64,000 nucleotides of DNA from Sequoia sempervirens (lineage: Eukaryota > Streptophyta > Pinopsida > Cupressales > Cupressaceae). The translations under genes and the position numbers were made by a program. The notes beneath the pieces are model-generated. The model worked only from the letters and a program-made list of their open reading frames with translations, did no database searches and had not been told where the DNA came from. The stretch spans positions 48,167-112,166 of the forward strand of contig VDFB02275595.1 of NCBI GenBank assembly GCA_007258455.2, written 5' to 3'. Of the stretch, positions 11,605-23,449 are shown piece after piece. Every line of letters begins with the position of its first letter. The first letter of the stretch is position 1.

Positions 11605-11668
<64 letters not shown>
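11605..11668. repeat. Compound microsatellite (CT)n(AT)n
   Basis: About 21 CT units run into about 11 AT units without interruption. Confidence 0.95.
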
Positions 11669-11828
11669 GACCATACAATAGTGATACGTGCAGAAATTTA
11701 ATGATCTTTGTGAATAATCTACATGCTCCTCTTTATTACATGTGATAAGGGATTCGTATGATAATCTATTTCAGATTAGAGAAATGGATTGCAAATAGGG
11801 AGGCCAATCAACCTTCCGAGTTCACAAG

Positions 11829-12055
11829 AGGTGAAGGAAGACCGGCCTTCATGCTCTTATCGAGTACACCACCCCGAGATGGAATAGAAGACCGGCCTTC
11901 CATGCTCGCGGGCTAGGGGGTGGAATGGAAGACTGTCCTTCCATGCCCTTGGGCTTGATCAAGGAGGACGACCAGCCTCCAAGGTGAACTAAGGGATGGA
12001 AGGGTGACCCACCTTCCATGCTCTCGCAGTACAAGGGCGACCAACCTTGAGACTG
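11829..12055. repeat. Degenerate repeats of a gaagaccggccttcc palindromic motif
   Basis: A partly palindromic core (gaagaccggccttccatgctc and variants) recurs four times at irregular spacings of 40 to 75 bp. Each core could form a short hairpin. Part of this block (from 11939) recurs at 22783. Confidence 0.65.
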
Positions 12056-12103
12056 CAGTTTGCAAGCATTTCAACGAATTCCTAATAAGATTAGTATGGG
12101 AAT

Positions 12104-14020
12104 TGAAATATTCCGAGCCAATTTTTTTTGTTTTTTCAAATTTCAAATTACAATCAATGCACCCGTTAAGGTTAGCAGTTAAACCAAAACGTTGCTGAAG
12201 CAACTCTAACCAGAATGTACACCAGGATCCCGATGTGGGCAAGGTGTGAGCATTGGTCAGAGGATCTTAATCAAATTGCTTATGCAGGAACTCTAACCAA
12301 GAATGGCGCCGATGATGGCGAGCATATGGTCAGAGGGTCTTCTACACTAAGTACTGAAAGGGAACTCGACACCAAGTATGTGCTACCCAATCCAGTATGG
12401 AGTGAGGGGCGACCATATGGCGGAGTATTACAAATAACAATGCTTGAAAGAAATAACTGAAAGGCTGAAAGTACTCAACACCCAGAATGTGCTTTCTAAC
12501 CCAGAGTGGGAAAGTAGCTACCATAAGGCGGAGATAAATTAAATACAATAGCAAATACTGAGCGAGAAGTTGAACATTACAAATTATGATGAGCAAGAAT
12601 ATCTATACTGACAGTACTACTGCCAGTTTACAATATAAATGATAAGATCTTGCTATGAATGTGAATCAACATATAAATCAAGCTGCAATAATATGTATTA
12701 AACTTCCTTCACTGAATATCAAAGATTAGATCTGAAAGTGCAATAAGCAGACCAACCTCAAATTCTGATTTATGACAGTCCAAATTTCCGTGTGCACGAA
12801 CAGCAGCCCTGTACTTCACAAATCCACTCACAACTTGCTCAAAACTTCATCAATTCTCATGAAACGAATTGCACAATGGCTCTAGTATGATGGTGACCAA
12901 ATCATAACACTGAAACTCACTCAAAAGATACTATTTATTTGATGCACGCAACCCAATGCAGATCTGAAACAGTACGGCCCAGCAAGAGGGCGACTTTGCA
13001 TTTAAAAATTAAAGACTTCTCTAAAAATTCTACAAATTGGAACAAATGGGCGCCTTGCCTAGACAGACAGGATGAGATAATACCCAGAACAATCTTTTTG
13101 GTATTTTCTGATTTATGAATAAAAACTCAAATCTGCTGAAGCTAAAATGCAACTCTAGAAATTATCTAATATGCAAGAATCTGATCTAAACAGCCACAAG
13201 CTGATTACAATGCACACAATTCAATGCAAACTCACAAAACTATACTAAATCAGTTGCTGTATTGCAAGCAAGAAGCAATGCCAGAGCTAGGAAGCCTTCA
13301 TTCCTCGAAGCAATCCAATACCATTCCGGCAGAGTAACAATACTGTAGACAAAAGATGATGAAATGATGATCAAAGTCTTCCTTTTATAATTTCCTGTTG
13401 ACTTCTCGAAACCCTAAACTCCTCTTCAAAGTCAAAACCCTAATCTCTTTCAAAGATGGCGTCCTTTTCCTTCAAGCTCAAAATTGACTTTTTAAATAAA
13501 TTCAATGCCTTAATAAATGCGTCCACTTTAAAGCTTGATTTGACTTTGGCAAATTATAAAATAATCTTTAATGAAGGCGCCACCCTCAAAAGACCACTTT
13601 TCAAAACAACATGAAGTCAATAGACTAGGCCAAGGGGTCAACGTTAAAATATAACATTAAAACGTGACTTTTAATTAAATAGCTTAACTTATCTCTCCAA
13701 TTGTGCCCCAAGCCATAAACGAGCAAGCCAACTGATCAAACTGAAGTAGGAAGTCAACCATGCCAAAACCAACTGTAAAACTGCCAGAAATAGAATTTAC
13801 TAAAAATAGTAAATTCCCGAAGATGCTCAGAATGCCAAGAAGAACATACCATTGCGAAGCTCTCTGAAAACCCAGAAAGAATCCGCTATTGAAACAATTA
13901 ACTCCGAGCCAGAACATCCTTCAAAATAGGAAACCCTAATTTTACCCTCCGACTAGCCTACGGTCTCCGGAATAGGCCAACGGTCACTGAAAAGATTAGG
14001 CTTGAGACGGGGACATTATC
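12104..14020 (-). repeat. 3' LTR of the chromovirus
   Basis: It is almost identical to 18893-20833 except for a strongly diverged patch at about 13486-13800. The inner boundary reads GATAATG where the other copy has TGTAATG, so its terminal TG is mutated. The outer end is ATTTCA on the minus strand. Confidence 0.92.
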
Positions 14021-17000
14021 CGCCCTCCCAAAATTGCTTGTCCTCAAGCAATTGCAAACCTGGATGCTGCAGAACCTCCTCATTCTCCCAAGTTGCATCC
14101 TCCATAGGCAAATTTTTCCACTTCACCAAGTATTCTCTGATTGTTCTTTTCCTCAAAGAACGTTCTCTGAAATCGAGTATCTCCTCTGGAATTAGAACCA
14201 ACTGTCCTTCTTCATCCAAAGGTGGCAACTGTGATGAAGCAACCACATTATGTCCAAGTGCCTTCTTGAGGCGAGACACGTGGAAGACATTGTGTACTCT
14301 GCTGTCAGAAGGTAGCTCCAACTCATAAGCTACTGTCCCAACTTTTCTGATGACCCTGAATGATCCATAGAAGCGAGGTTTGAGCTTCTCAGCTCCACTC
14401 TTCTTGAGAGTAGACTGTCTGTAAGGCTGTAATCGGAGATAAACCATATCCCCAACCTCGAAAGAACGCTCAACACGCCTCTGATCAGCATACATCTTCT
14501 GCTGATTCTGTGCAATCTGCAGATTATTCTTCAATGATTTCATGATGTCTTGACTTTGCTGCAACAAGTCCTTGGCTTGAGGTGCTTTGCTATTACCAAA
14601 CACCAAATCGGCAAAGCTAGGTGCTTCATACCCATAGAGAGCCAAGAAAGGAGACATCTTAATTGACATATGAAAGGAAGAATTATAACAGTACTCCCCT
14701 ATGTGAAGCCACTTAACCCAAGCTCTTTGCTGCTCTAACACATAGTTTCTCAAGTAGCCTTCCAACCACTTGTTCACTATTTCAGTCTGTCCATCTGTTT
14801 GGGGGTGATAACTAGTGCTTGGAGTGAGCACAGTACCACTCATTCTGAACACCTCTTGCCAAAAAGTGCTTAGGAACTTGCTGTCCCTATCACTCACAAT
14901 GTTTTTTGGCAACCCATGCAGCCTAAACACCTCATGAAAAAATAGATCTGCAACTTGGGCTGCTGAAAAAGAGCTGGTAATGGCGAAGAAATGAGCAAAT
15001 TTGGTTAGTCTATCCACTACCACATAGATACAATCCTTCCCTTGGGCCTTGGGCAACCCTGTGATGAAATCCATCGAGATGCTTTCCCATTTTTGATTGG
15101 GAATAGGAAGTGGTTGCAGCAAACCAGCTGGCAGTGTATGCTCATTTTTGTTCATTTGACAAACCGGACACTCCTGAATATAACGCTGTACTTCTTCTTT
15201 CAATCCTTTCCAATAAAATCTTTCTCGGATCTGCCTATATGTCTTGAAAAATCCTTGGTGACCAGCAACCGGAATGTCATGAAATGTCAAAAGAATCTTC
15301 TTCTTAAGCTTAGAATCAGCCACCAGAAAGATTCTCCCCTTATAGTATATCAACCCCTCAATCACCTTGTACCTTTCATCATGAAAAGTACCCTCAATAG
15401 TGCTGGTTGCAAACTGATTTTTGGCATAATCAGCAAGCAACATGTCCCTCCAATCCGCAGTAAGCTCACACAATGAGCTAAGATGAGGTCTCCTTGACAA
15501 AGCATCGGCCACAACATTATTTTTCCCTTTGACATACTCAATGTCAAAGTCGTAAGCTTGAAGCTTACTCACCCACTTTTGTTGCCTCTCGTTCAGATCC
15601 TTTTGATGCATAAAGTGTTTGAGGCTATTGTGATCAGTCTTGACCACGAACTTGTTCCCCACCAAGTACTGCCTGAACTTGGCTAATGCATGCATAATGG
15701 CAAGCATTTCCTTGTCATAGATAGAGTATGTCCTTTCAACACCCCTCAGTTTTCTGCTCTCAAACACAATAGGATGTTTATCTTGCATCAGGACAGCCCC
15801 AACTCCTTCACCGGATGCATCACATTGCAGCTCGAAGGGTTTGGAAAAATCCAGAATAGCCAGAACCGGACAAGAACTCATGATCCTCTTAAACTTGTCA
15901 AAAACAGTTTGAGCCTTTTCTGACCAACAAAAGGCTCCCTTTTTGGTGAGATCAGTAAGAGGAGCAGCATTCTGCGAGTACCCTTTTACAAATCTCCGAT
16001 AAAAACCACAAAGACGCAAAAACCCTTTCAACTGAGTCAAGTTTTCAGGAGGTGGCCAATCAACTACTGCCTTGATCTTTTCTGGATCCACCTTCACTCC
16101 CTCAGCACTGATTATGTGGCCAAGGTACAGTAACTCTTCCATTCCAAATTCACATTTGGATGCTTTTGCGAACAAACTCTCAGATTCCAGGATGCTAAGC
16201 ACTTCCTCCAAGTGCTTGAGATGATCTTCCCAAGTCTTGCTATAAATCAGAATGTCATCGAAAAATATCAACACAAACCTCCTTAACTGATTCTGAAAAA
16301 CTCTATTCATGCAAGACTAGAAGGTAGCAGGAGCGTTAGTCAACCCAAATGGCATGACTAGAAACTCGAAATGGCCATAGTGACATCTGAAAGCTGTCTT
16401 CTCAACATCGGATCCTCTCATTCGAATCTGATGGTAACCCGATCTCAAATCGATCTTCGAGAAGAACTTGGCCCCATGTAGCTCGTCAATGAGCTCATCT
16501 ATCCTTGGAATGGGGTATCGGTTTTTGATTGTGCTTTGATTCAAAGCACGATAGTCCACACACATGCGCATGGTACCATCCTTCTTCTTCACAAGAACCA
16601 CTGCAGAAGCAAAGGGGCTCTTGCTTGGGCGAATGAAACCCATCTCCAAGAGTTCTTGAATGTTCTTCTCAATCTCATCCTTTTGCCTCTTGGGGTACCG
16701 ATATGGAGTTGTAATCACCGGTTTAGCTCCTTCCTTGAGCTCTATGATATGTTCTGAACCCCGTTCAGGTGGAGGTCCAGGAGGTAAATCAGCAAAGACT
16801 TTGCTCTTCTTTGTGAGTAGAGACTGAACATCAGGAGGATAGTCTCTTTTAGTCTCAACCGGACTATCAGGAAGGATCATGCATTCTGCAACCCACTCAG
16901 CTTGATCGTGACGGATCAGCCTTGCCATTCTTTTGAATGACACAACCCGAGGGCCCCCATTGGACATTCCTCTTAGTACTATCCTCTTCCCATCGGATTG

Positions 17001-18848
17001 AAACTTGAGCTCCATAGTTTGCAGATTCAAGGAGATCTCCCCAAGTGAACGCAGCCATTGAATGCCTAGAACGGCATCAGTATCTCCAATGTGGACTACA
17101 TAGAAGTCATCCTTGACTTCGTAGTTTCCCAATTGCATGGTCATGTTCGAGATTTTCTTGGTGCATGAAATGTGGAATCCATCGGCAACCATGACCTTGA
17201 AGCCTTCAAACTCCTCTGTTTGCAGCCCCTTCTTTGCTACCACAACTTCATCAATGAAGTTATGTGTTGCTCCAGTGTCGATCAAGGCAACGATTCGCTG
17301 CCCTTTGATCATCCCTCGAACCTTGAAGGATTCGTTTCTTTGGAAGCTCGAAAGTTGAGCCAAGACTCCTCCACTTTCCTTCTCATCTTCGGACTCTTCT
17401 GGAGCTCTTTCTACTTCATTTTCTTCAAAATCAGATTGCTGGTCAGAAAAATCAGAACTACTTTCACCAGCAGAATAGTACTCAATCTGATTAAATTTAA
17501 CTCCCTTAGGGCAAACATGATCTTGAGACCATTTTTCCCTACACCGGAAACACAACCCCTTTCTTCTGAGTTCGTTCAGGGTCTCCGGATCCAATCTTGT
17601 GACATGGGGATTATGATGTTTGAACTCCTTATGCTGAGGTCTCAAAGGAGGTCTATGCTGAGGTCTTTTCCCTTTATCCCTTTTCTGAAAGGGGGAATTG
17701 GATTGAAACTTGGCCTTAGGAGCAGCCCACTCCATGTTTCTTGCCTTCTTCATGGCCTCCTGTAGGGTTGGTGGATCAAAGGCTTTAATCCAACCTTTGA
17801 GTGGTTCCGTTAAACCTTCGCTGAAAAGGATCACCAATCTCCTCTCCGTGATTCCAGTAACCATGACTGAGAGTCTCTGAAACTCAGCTATGTAGGCATC
17901 AACTGTGCCATACTGCCTCAACTGTGCAAGTTCTCTGAAATGTATTTCAGGGTCCTTTTTCTCAAACCTCTCGATGAGTCTAGTGGTGAACTCATCATAA
18001 GTTGTGATTGACCGATGACCCAAAGTAACTAGGCCATGGTACCACCACTCGTGCGCCACCCCATCAAGGTGTAGTGTAGCGAACTTGATCGCCTCTTCTT
18101 CGGCCATAGGTCTAAGAGCTAGATAATTATCCAGCTTCTGTATCCAAGCTTGAGCAGAACTGTTATCACTCCCGTCATAGTGTGGAAGTGTAACCTTGTT
18201 GACAGCTTGATACAAATCTCCTTGTACTGATGCTCTTCTTTGATCATAATGTCTCCCTTGTCCTTTATTTTTCCTCTTATGATCCATAAAGTCATTGTAG
18301 GACATATCCATCTTGATGTCGCCAGGGAGAGAGTCATACTCTGCACGGCCAAGTCTCAACTGCTCCACGAATGAAGCATTCTCTTCAGGATCTGGCTGAG
18401 TGTTAACAGGTGCCACGAAGGTGGGTTTGAAGGGTCTGGCTGAGACATAAGTGTTGTTTGAAGTATGTTAAGCAGCATGTCCATCATGCTGGTTGGAAGC
18501 ACTATGCTCCCCTCTATGCCCAGTGTTGTTCTGTGGAATAGTGTTCTGGCCTACTTTCCCCATCATGAGTGAAACCATATCCATTAAGGCATCCATCTTC
18601 CTTTCAAATCTCTGTCCCGGACTAATGGATCTCTCTCTGCCCTTTCCACTATCATCTCTGTTGCTGGTAACCCTCTCGTTACCCCCAACTGATCTCTCAC
18701 CTTCTGCCATGTCTGTTTCCTGAGAAGACTCCCAATGAGCCCTCAAAACCTCTGAAGCTGTCTGACCTTCTGGAGCCTGATAGGGCTGGAACTGTTTTCC
18801 AACCTTCTTGTCTTCCCTTGCAATGTACCTCGTTTCTCTGTCACTCAT
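14016..18848 (-). pseudogene. Chromovirus gag-pol polyprotein with two in-frame stops
   Basis: One minus-strand frame of 1610 codons starts at the ATG at 18848 (MSDRETRY) and ends with TAA at 14016-14018, where the 3' LTR begins. Only two stops break it, near 18468 and 16314. Domains in order are a gag core near 17700-18250, a zinc-knuckle-like CFRC..HVC near 17540, an aspartic protease (DTGATHNFI) near 17270, RT with FFDDILIYS near 16255, RNase H (CDASGEG) near 15825, an integrase HHCC finger (CPVCQMNK) near 15160, its DDE core, and a chromodomain (VKWKNLPMEDATW) near 14100. Family knowledge: gag-pol is cleaved into capsid, protease, polymerase and integrase, and the chromodomain steers insertion toward certain chromatin. 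Both stops fit C-to-T changes in Gln codons (CAA and CAG). The second removes most of RT and everything after it. Confidence 0.93.
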
Positions 18849-18879
18849 AGACAGTTGTTCATAGGATGGCAAGATCTTG

Positions 18880-18891
18880 GCTCTGATACCA
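18880..18891 (-). promoter_or_regulatory. Primer-binding site (initiator tRNA-Met)
   Basis: On the minus strand TGGTATCAGAGC lies one base after the LTR end (ATTTCA, then g). It is a perfect 12-base match to the initiator tRNA-Met complement. Confidence 0.92.
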
Positions 18892-18892
18892 C

Positions 18893-20833
18893 TGAAATAT
18901 TCCGAGCCAATTTTTTTCGTTTTTTCAAATTTCAAATTACAATCAATGCACCCGTTAAGGTTAGCAGTTAAACCAAAACGTTGCTGAAGCAACTCTAACC
19001 AGAATGTACACCAAGATCCCGATGTGGGCAAGGTGTGAGCATTGGTCAGAGGATCTTAATCAAATTGCTTATGCAGGAACTCTAACCAAGAATGGCGCCG
19101 ATGATGGCGAGCATATGGTCAGAGGGTCTTCTACACTAAGTACTGAAAGGGAACTCGACACCAAGTATGTGCTACCCAATCCAGTATGGAGTGAGGGGCG
19201 ACCATATGGCGGAGTATTACAAATAACAATGCTTGAAAGAAATAACTGAAAGGCTGAAAGTACTCAACACCCAGAATGTGCTTTCTAACCCAGAGTGGGA
19301 AAGTAGCTACCATAGGGCGGAGATAAATTAAATACAATAGCAAATACTGAGCGAGAAGTTGAAAATTACAAATTATGATGAGCAAGAATATCTATACTGA
19401 CAGTACTACTGCCAGTTTACAATATAAATGATAAGATCTTGCTATGAATGTGAATCAACATATAAATCAAACTGCAATAATATGTATTAAACTTCCTTCA
19501 CTGAATATCAAAGATTAGATCTGAAAGTGCAATAAGCAGACCAACCTCAAATTCTGATTTATGACAGTCCAGATTTCCGTGTGCACGAACAGCAGCCCTG
19601 TACTTCACAAATCCACTCACAACTTGCTCAAAACTTCATCAATTCTCATGAAACGAATTGCACAATGGCTCTAGTATGATGGTGACCAAATCAGAACACT
19701 GAAACTCACTCAAAAGATACTATTTATTTGATGCACGCAACCCAATGCAGATCTGAAACAGTACGGCCCAGCAAGAGGGCGACTTTGCATTTAAAAATTA
19801 AAGACTTCTCTAAAAATTCTACAAATTGGAACAAATGGGCGCCTTGCCTAGACAGACAGGATGAGATAATACCCAGAACAATCTTTTTGGTATTTTCTGA
19901 TTTATGAATAAAAACTCAAATCTGCTAAAGCTAAAATGCAACTCTAGAAATTATCTAATATGCAAGAATCTGATCTAAACAGCCACAAGCTGATTACAAT
20001 GCACACAATTCAATGCAAACTCACAAAACTATACTAAATCACCACTAGTTGCTGTATTGCAAGCAAGAAGCAATGCCCGAGCTAGGAGGCCTTCATTCCT
20101 CGAAGCAATCCAATACCATTCCGGCAGAGTAACAATACTGTAGACCAAAGATAATGAAATGATGATCAAAGTCTTCCTTTTATAATTTCCTGTTGACTTC
20201 TCGAAACCCTAAACTCCTCTTCAAAGTCAAAACCCTAATCTCTTTCAAAGATGGCGTCCTTTTCCTTCAAGCTCAAAATTGGATTTTTAGATAAATTCAG
20301 TACTTGTAATAAATCGTCCGCTTTAAAGAAGCGAGTTTGACTTTGGCAAGTCTAAAATAATCTTTAATGGAAATACCCTCAAAGAGACCACTTTCAAAAC
20401 AAACATAGAGAGTCAAATGGAGACTGGGCCAAAGGGGTCCACCATTCAAAATATAACATTAAAGCGTGAGTACTGAATTCGTAAGCTTAACTTATCTCTC
20501 CAGGGTTAGTACCCGCCACCAAACTACTTAAAGCCAGTGAGTCAAACTGGAGGTAGGGAGTAGCCATTGCAAAACCAAAGTTGTAAAAGCACTTGAGGAA
20601 ATGGGAATTTACTAAAAATAGTAAATTCCCGAAGATGCTCAGAATGCCAAGAAGAACATACCATTGCGAAGCTCTCTGAAAACCCAGAAAGAATCCGCTA
20701 TTGAAACAATTAACTCCGAGCCAGAACATCCTTCAAAATAGGAAACCCTAATTTTACCCTCTGACTAGCCTACGGGTCTCCGGAATAGGCCAACGGTCAC
20801 TGAAAAGATCAGGCTTGAGACGGGGACATTACA
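18893..20833 (-). repeat. 5' LTR of the chromovirus
   Basis: It opens TGTAATGTCCCC and ends GAATATTTCA on the minus strand, so both termini have the canonical TG..CA form. Other LTRs in this window at 23450 and 41304 open in a very similar way, pointing to a common LTR lineage. Confidence 0.92.
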
Positions 20834-21179
20834 GGAATCCACATGGGAATGGCTATTGCCTTAATTAGATTTTGGTGTGACTAATGTACATGGATATCAT
20901 GATGTTTACTAATGATTAGTAATATATATATATATATATATACTAGCATATCTATCCTCTTTCATAGTCTATATAAAAAAAACGTCGAGAGATATCAATT
21001 GTAGGATTCTAAAATGAGAGTAATATTTCTATTTGTGTTTTTGTTATAATAGTTTTTTTTAGTTGGTTCATATACAATAAGAGTGTCATCATTATTAACT
21101 GTATTGTCATTGTTTTATATTATCATTTACAACAAGAGTGTCATCTTCATTCATTGTATTATGTGAAATGGTTTGCATA
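20834..21179. other. Right flank of the chromovirus target, then AT-rich DNA
   Basis: The first 110 bases continue the target sequence that was split at 12103; the same stretch is intact at 22943-23053. They end in a short (TA)n at about 20925-20942. The remaining 230 bp are AT-rich, with two copies of an aagagtgtcatc motif, and contain no gene. Confidence 0.7.
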
Positions 21180-22006
21180 AAGTGGGTTTTTAACCTTTCA
21201 ATATCTTTTCGTCTATCTATGCCTCTCTATTACTTATCTCTATCACCTTCTTTCTCTCTCACTATTGCCCCTCTATCTCTATCTCCCTATCTCTCCCTCC
21301 CCCCTCTATCTATACCTCATTACGTCTTCCCTACCTCTATCTCTATCTCTTTATCTTTTCACCTATCTAAACCTCTCTATTACTTATCTCTATCGCCTTC
21401 TGTTTCTCTTACTATTGCCCCTCTATCTCTATCTCCCTATCTCTCCCTCCCCCTCTCTATCTATACCTCATTATGTCTACCTCTATCTCTTTCTCTCTCT
21501 CTCTCACTCCTCTCTCTATATCTTTCTATCTATATCTCTCTACATCTATTTCTCTATCCCTATCCCTATACATATATATCCTTTCCCTCTCTCCCCCTTC
21601 ATTCTCCATCTTATTCACTCCATCTCTCCCTCCATCTCTTCTACTCTATATCTTTATCTTTATTTCTCACTCAATCTCCCTCTCACTCATCTCTATCTCT
21701 TTCTATCCATATCCTTCTCTACATATATCTCTGTATCTCTCTCTCCCTATCTCTTTATCTCTTTTCCTATCCCTCTCTATCTCTCCATATCACCCTCTAC
21801 TTATATTTATCCCTCTCCCTCCTTTTCTTCTCTCTCCCTCTCTACATATATCTCCCTCTTCCCCATCTTCTCTCTCTCTCCCTCATCTACCTATCTCTCT
21901 CCCTTTCTCTCCCTCCCTCTCTCTATCTCTCCCCATCTCTCCCTCTCTTGCTCCCTCCATATTCCCCTATCTAGCACATCTCAGCCTCCCTTTGTCCTTC
22001 CCATAT

Positions 22007-22058
<52 letters not shown>

Positions 22059-22396
22059 TTTTCTTTCTCTACTTCTCTCTATTTTTTTCTCTTTATCTCT
22101 CTCCCTCTCCCCCTCTCTCTATAATTCCTTATATCTCTATCTTTATATCACTCTATCTCACCATATATCTCTCGCTATCTCTCCCTCTTCCTCCTTATCT
22201 CTTTATCTCTTTATCTCTTCCTCTCTATCTATCACTCTCTATCTCTCCCCCTCTATCCACCTATCTCTCTCTATTTCTCTATTTATTTTTCTCCCTCTAT
22301 CTCTCTCTATATCTCTATCTATTTGTCTCACTCTTCCTCTTGTGCTCTAAATTCATCTCTAACTCTATATTCCTCTCTCCCCCTCCATCTCTAGAA

Positions 22397-22442
<46 letters not shown>

Positions 22443-22770
22443 TTGTCTTTCTCTACTTATCTCTATTTTTCTCTCTTTTTCTCTCCCTCTCCCCCTCTCT
22501 CTATATATCCTTATATCTCTATCTTTATATCACTCTATCTCGCCATATATCTCTCTCTCCCCCTCTTCCCATTTATCTCTTCCTTGCTATCTATCCCTCT
22601 CTATCTCCCTATCTCTCTATATCTTTATTTCCCCCTCTATCTCTCTCTATAACTCTATCTATTTTTCTCCCTCTTCCTCTCTTGTTCTATATTCATATCT
22701 ACCTCTATCTATTTGTCTCGCTCTATATTCATCTCTACCTCTATATTCCTCTCTACCTTCACAACATGCA
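21180..22770. repeat. Giant polypyrimidine tract, about 1.6 kb
   Basis: The plus strand is almost entirely C and T with interspersed A: irregular repeats of ctctatct, tccctc and similar, plus pure (CT)n runs near 22010-22056 and 22399-22440. Long frames without stops (up to 434 codons of Ser, Leu, Pro, Tyr and Ile) are compositional artefacts. A larger internal duplication is visible: the text around 22040-22340 recurs, modified, around 22430-22690. Such tracts can adopt triplex structures; that is general knowledge, not shown here. Confidence 0.95.
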
Positions 22771-22782
22771 TGATTAAATGCA

Positions 22783-23028
22783 TTCCATGCCCTTGGGCTT
22801 GATCAAGGAGGACAACCAGCCTCCAAGGTGAACTAAGGGATGGAAGGGTGACCCACCTTCCATGCTCTCGCAATACAAGGGCGACCAACCTTGAGACTGC
22901 GGTTTGCAAGCATTTCAACGAATTCCTAATAAGATTAGTATGGGAATCCACATGGGAATGGCTATTGCGTTAATTAGATTTTGGCGTGAATAATGTACAT
23001 GGATATCATGATGTTTACTAATGATTAG

Positions 23029-23053
<25 letters not shown>
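22783..23053. repeat. Uninterrupted paralogue of the chromovirus target site
   Basis: 22783-22947 matches 11939-12103 (165 bp each), and 22943-23053 matches 20834 onward. The pentamer ggaat occurs once here (22943-22947) but twice around the chromovirus. This is a copy of the locus as it was before that insertion. Confidence 0.92.

Positions 23054-23102
<49 letters not shown>
23031..23102. repeat. (AT)n microsatellite
   Basis: About 36 uninterrupted AT units. The matching site at 20925-20942 has only about nine, so the array has expanded here or contracted there since the duplication. Confidence 0.95.
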
Positions 23103-23105
<3 letters not shown>

Positions 23106-23449
23106 CATGGCTTATGATTTAATGTCAATTTCTAGTGACTAATATTGTGTGCAAGACCTAAACCAAGATTTATCTTATAAAAGACAACTTAATTGGTAAT
23201 TCATTATTCTTAAATATTGCATTTCTTATTTTAATTGGAATTGTGGTTTTAGGGTAAAAAATAGAGATATCCCAAAAGGAGACATTACACACCAACCTTG
23301 GCCACATGGATCCTAAACAGGGCAAGTATATTTTCAATTTTGAGGATCTGAAATCTCATTTTCTGACATTCAGTCTTGAGTTCCAATTTAAGTTTGCATT
23401 CAAGGACGAAACTCCCTTGTCTACAAACCACTAAGGTTAAGATGAAAAC
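23103..23449. other. Unassigned non-coding stretch
   Basis: AT-rich, without a gene. It contains ggagacattaca at about 23278-23289, which resembles an LTR end read from the other strand, but no partner was found. Confidence 0.3.

Larger units (their letters stand above)
12104..20833 (-). mobile_element. Nearly intact Ty3/gypsy chromovirus, 8.7 kb
   Basis: The element lies on the minus strand between exact 5-bp duplications (ggaat at 12099-12103 and 20834-20838). LTRs of about 1.9 kb occupy 12104-14020 and 18893-20833. The initiator tRNA-Met primer site lies one base inside the right LTR, and a purine run (ttgggagggcgga) precedes the left one. The interior holds a single-frame gag-pol gene ending in a chromodomain, which places it in the chromovirus clade. 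The uninterrupted target site survives as a paralogous copy at 22783-23053, confirming both ends. Confidence 0.95.

Noticed and set aside
12342..12596. 84-codon minus-strand frame, repeated at 19131-19385
   Set aside because: It occurs in both LTRs of the chromovirus, has no domain and lies in regulatory DNA; similarity is due to LTR duplication.
17172..17765. 197-codon plus-strand frame
   Set aside because: It is antisense to the chromovirus gag-pol frame, which has clear domains on the minus strand.
21138..22777. Long plus-strand open frames of 247 to 434 codons
   Set aside because: They arise because the strand lacks the purines needed for stop codons; the products are low-complexity Ser/Leu/Pro/Tyr strings in all three frames.
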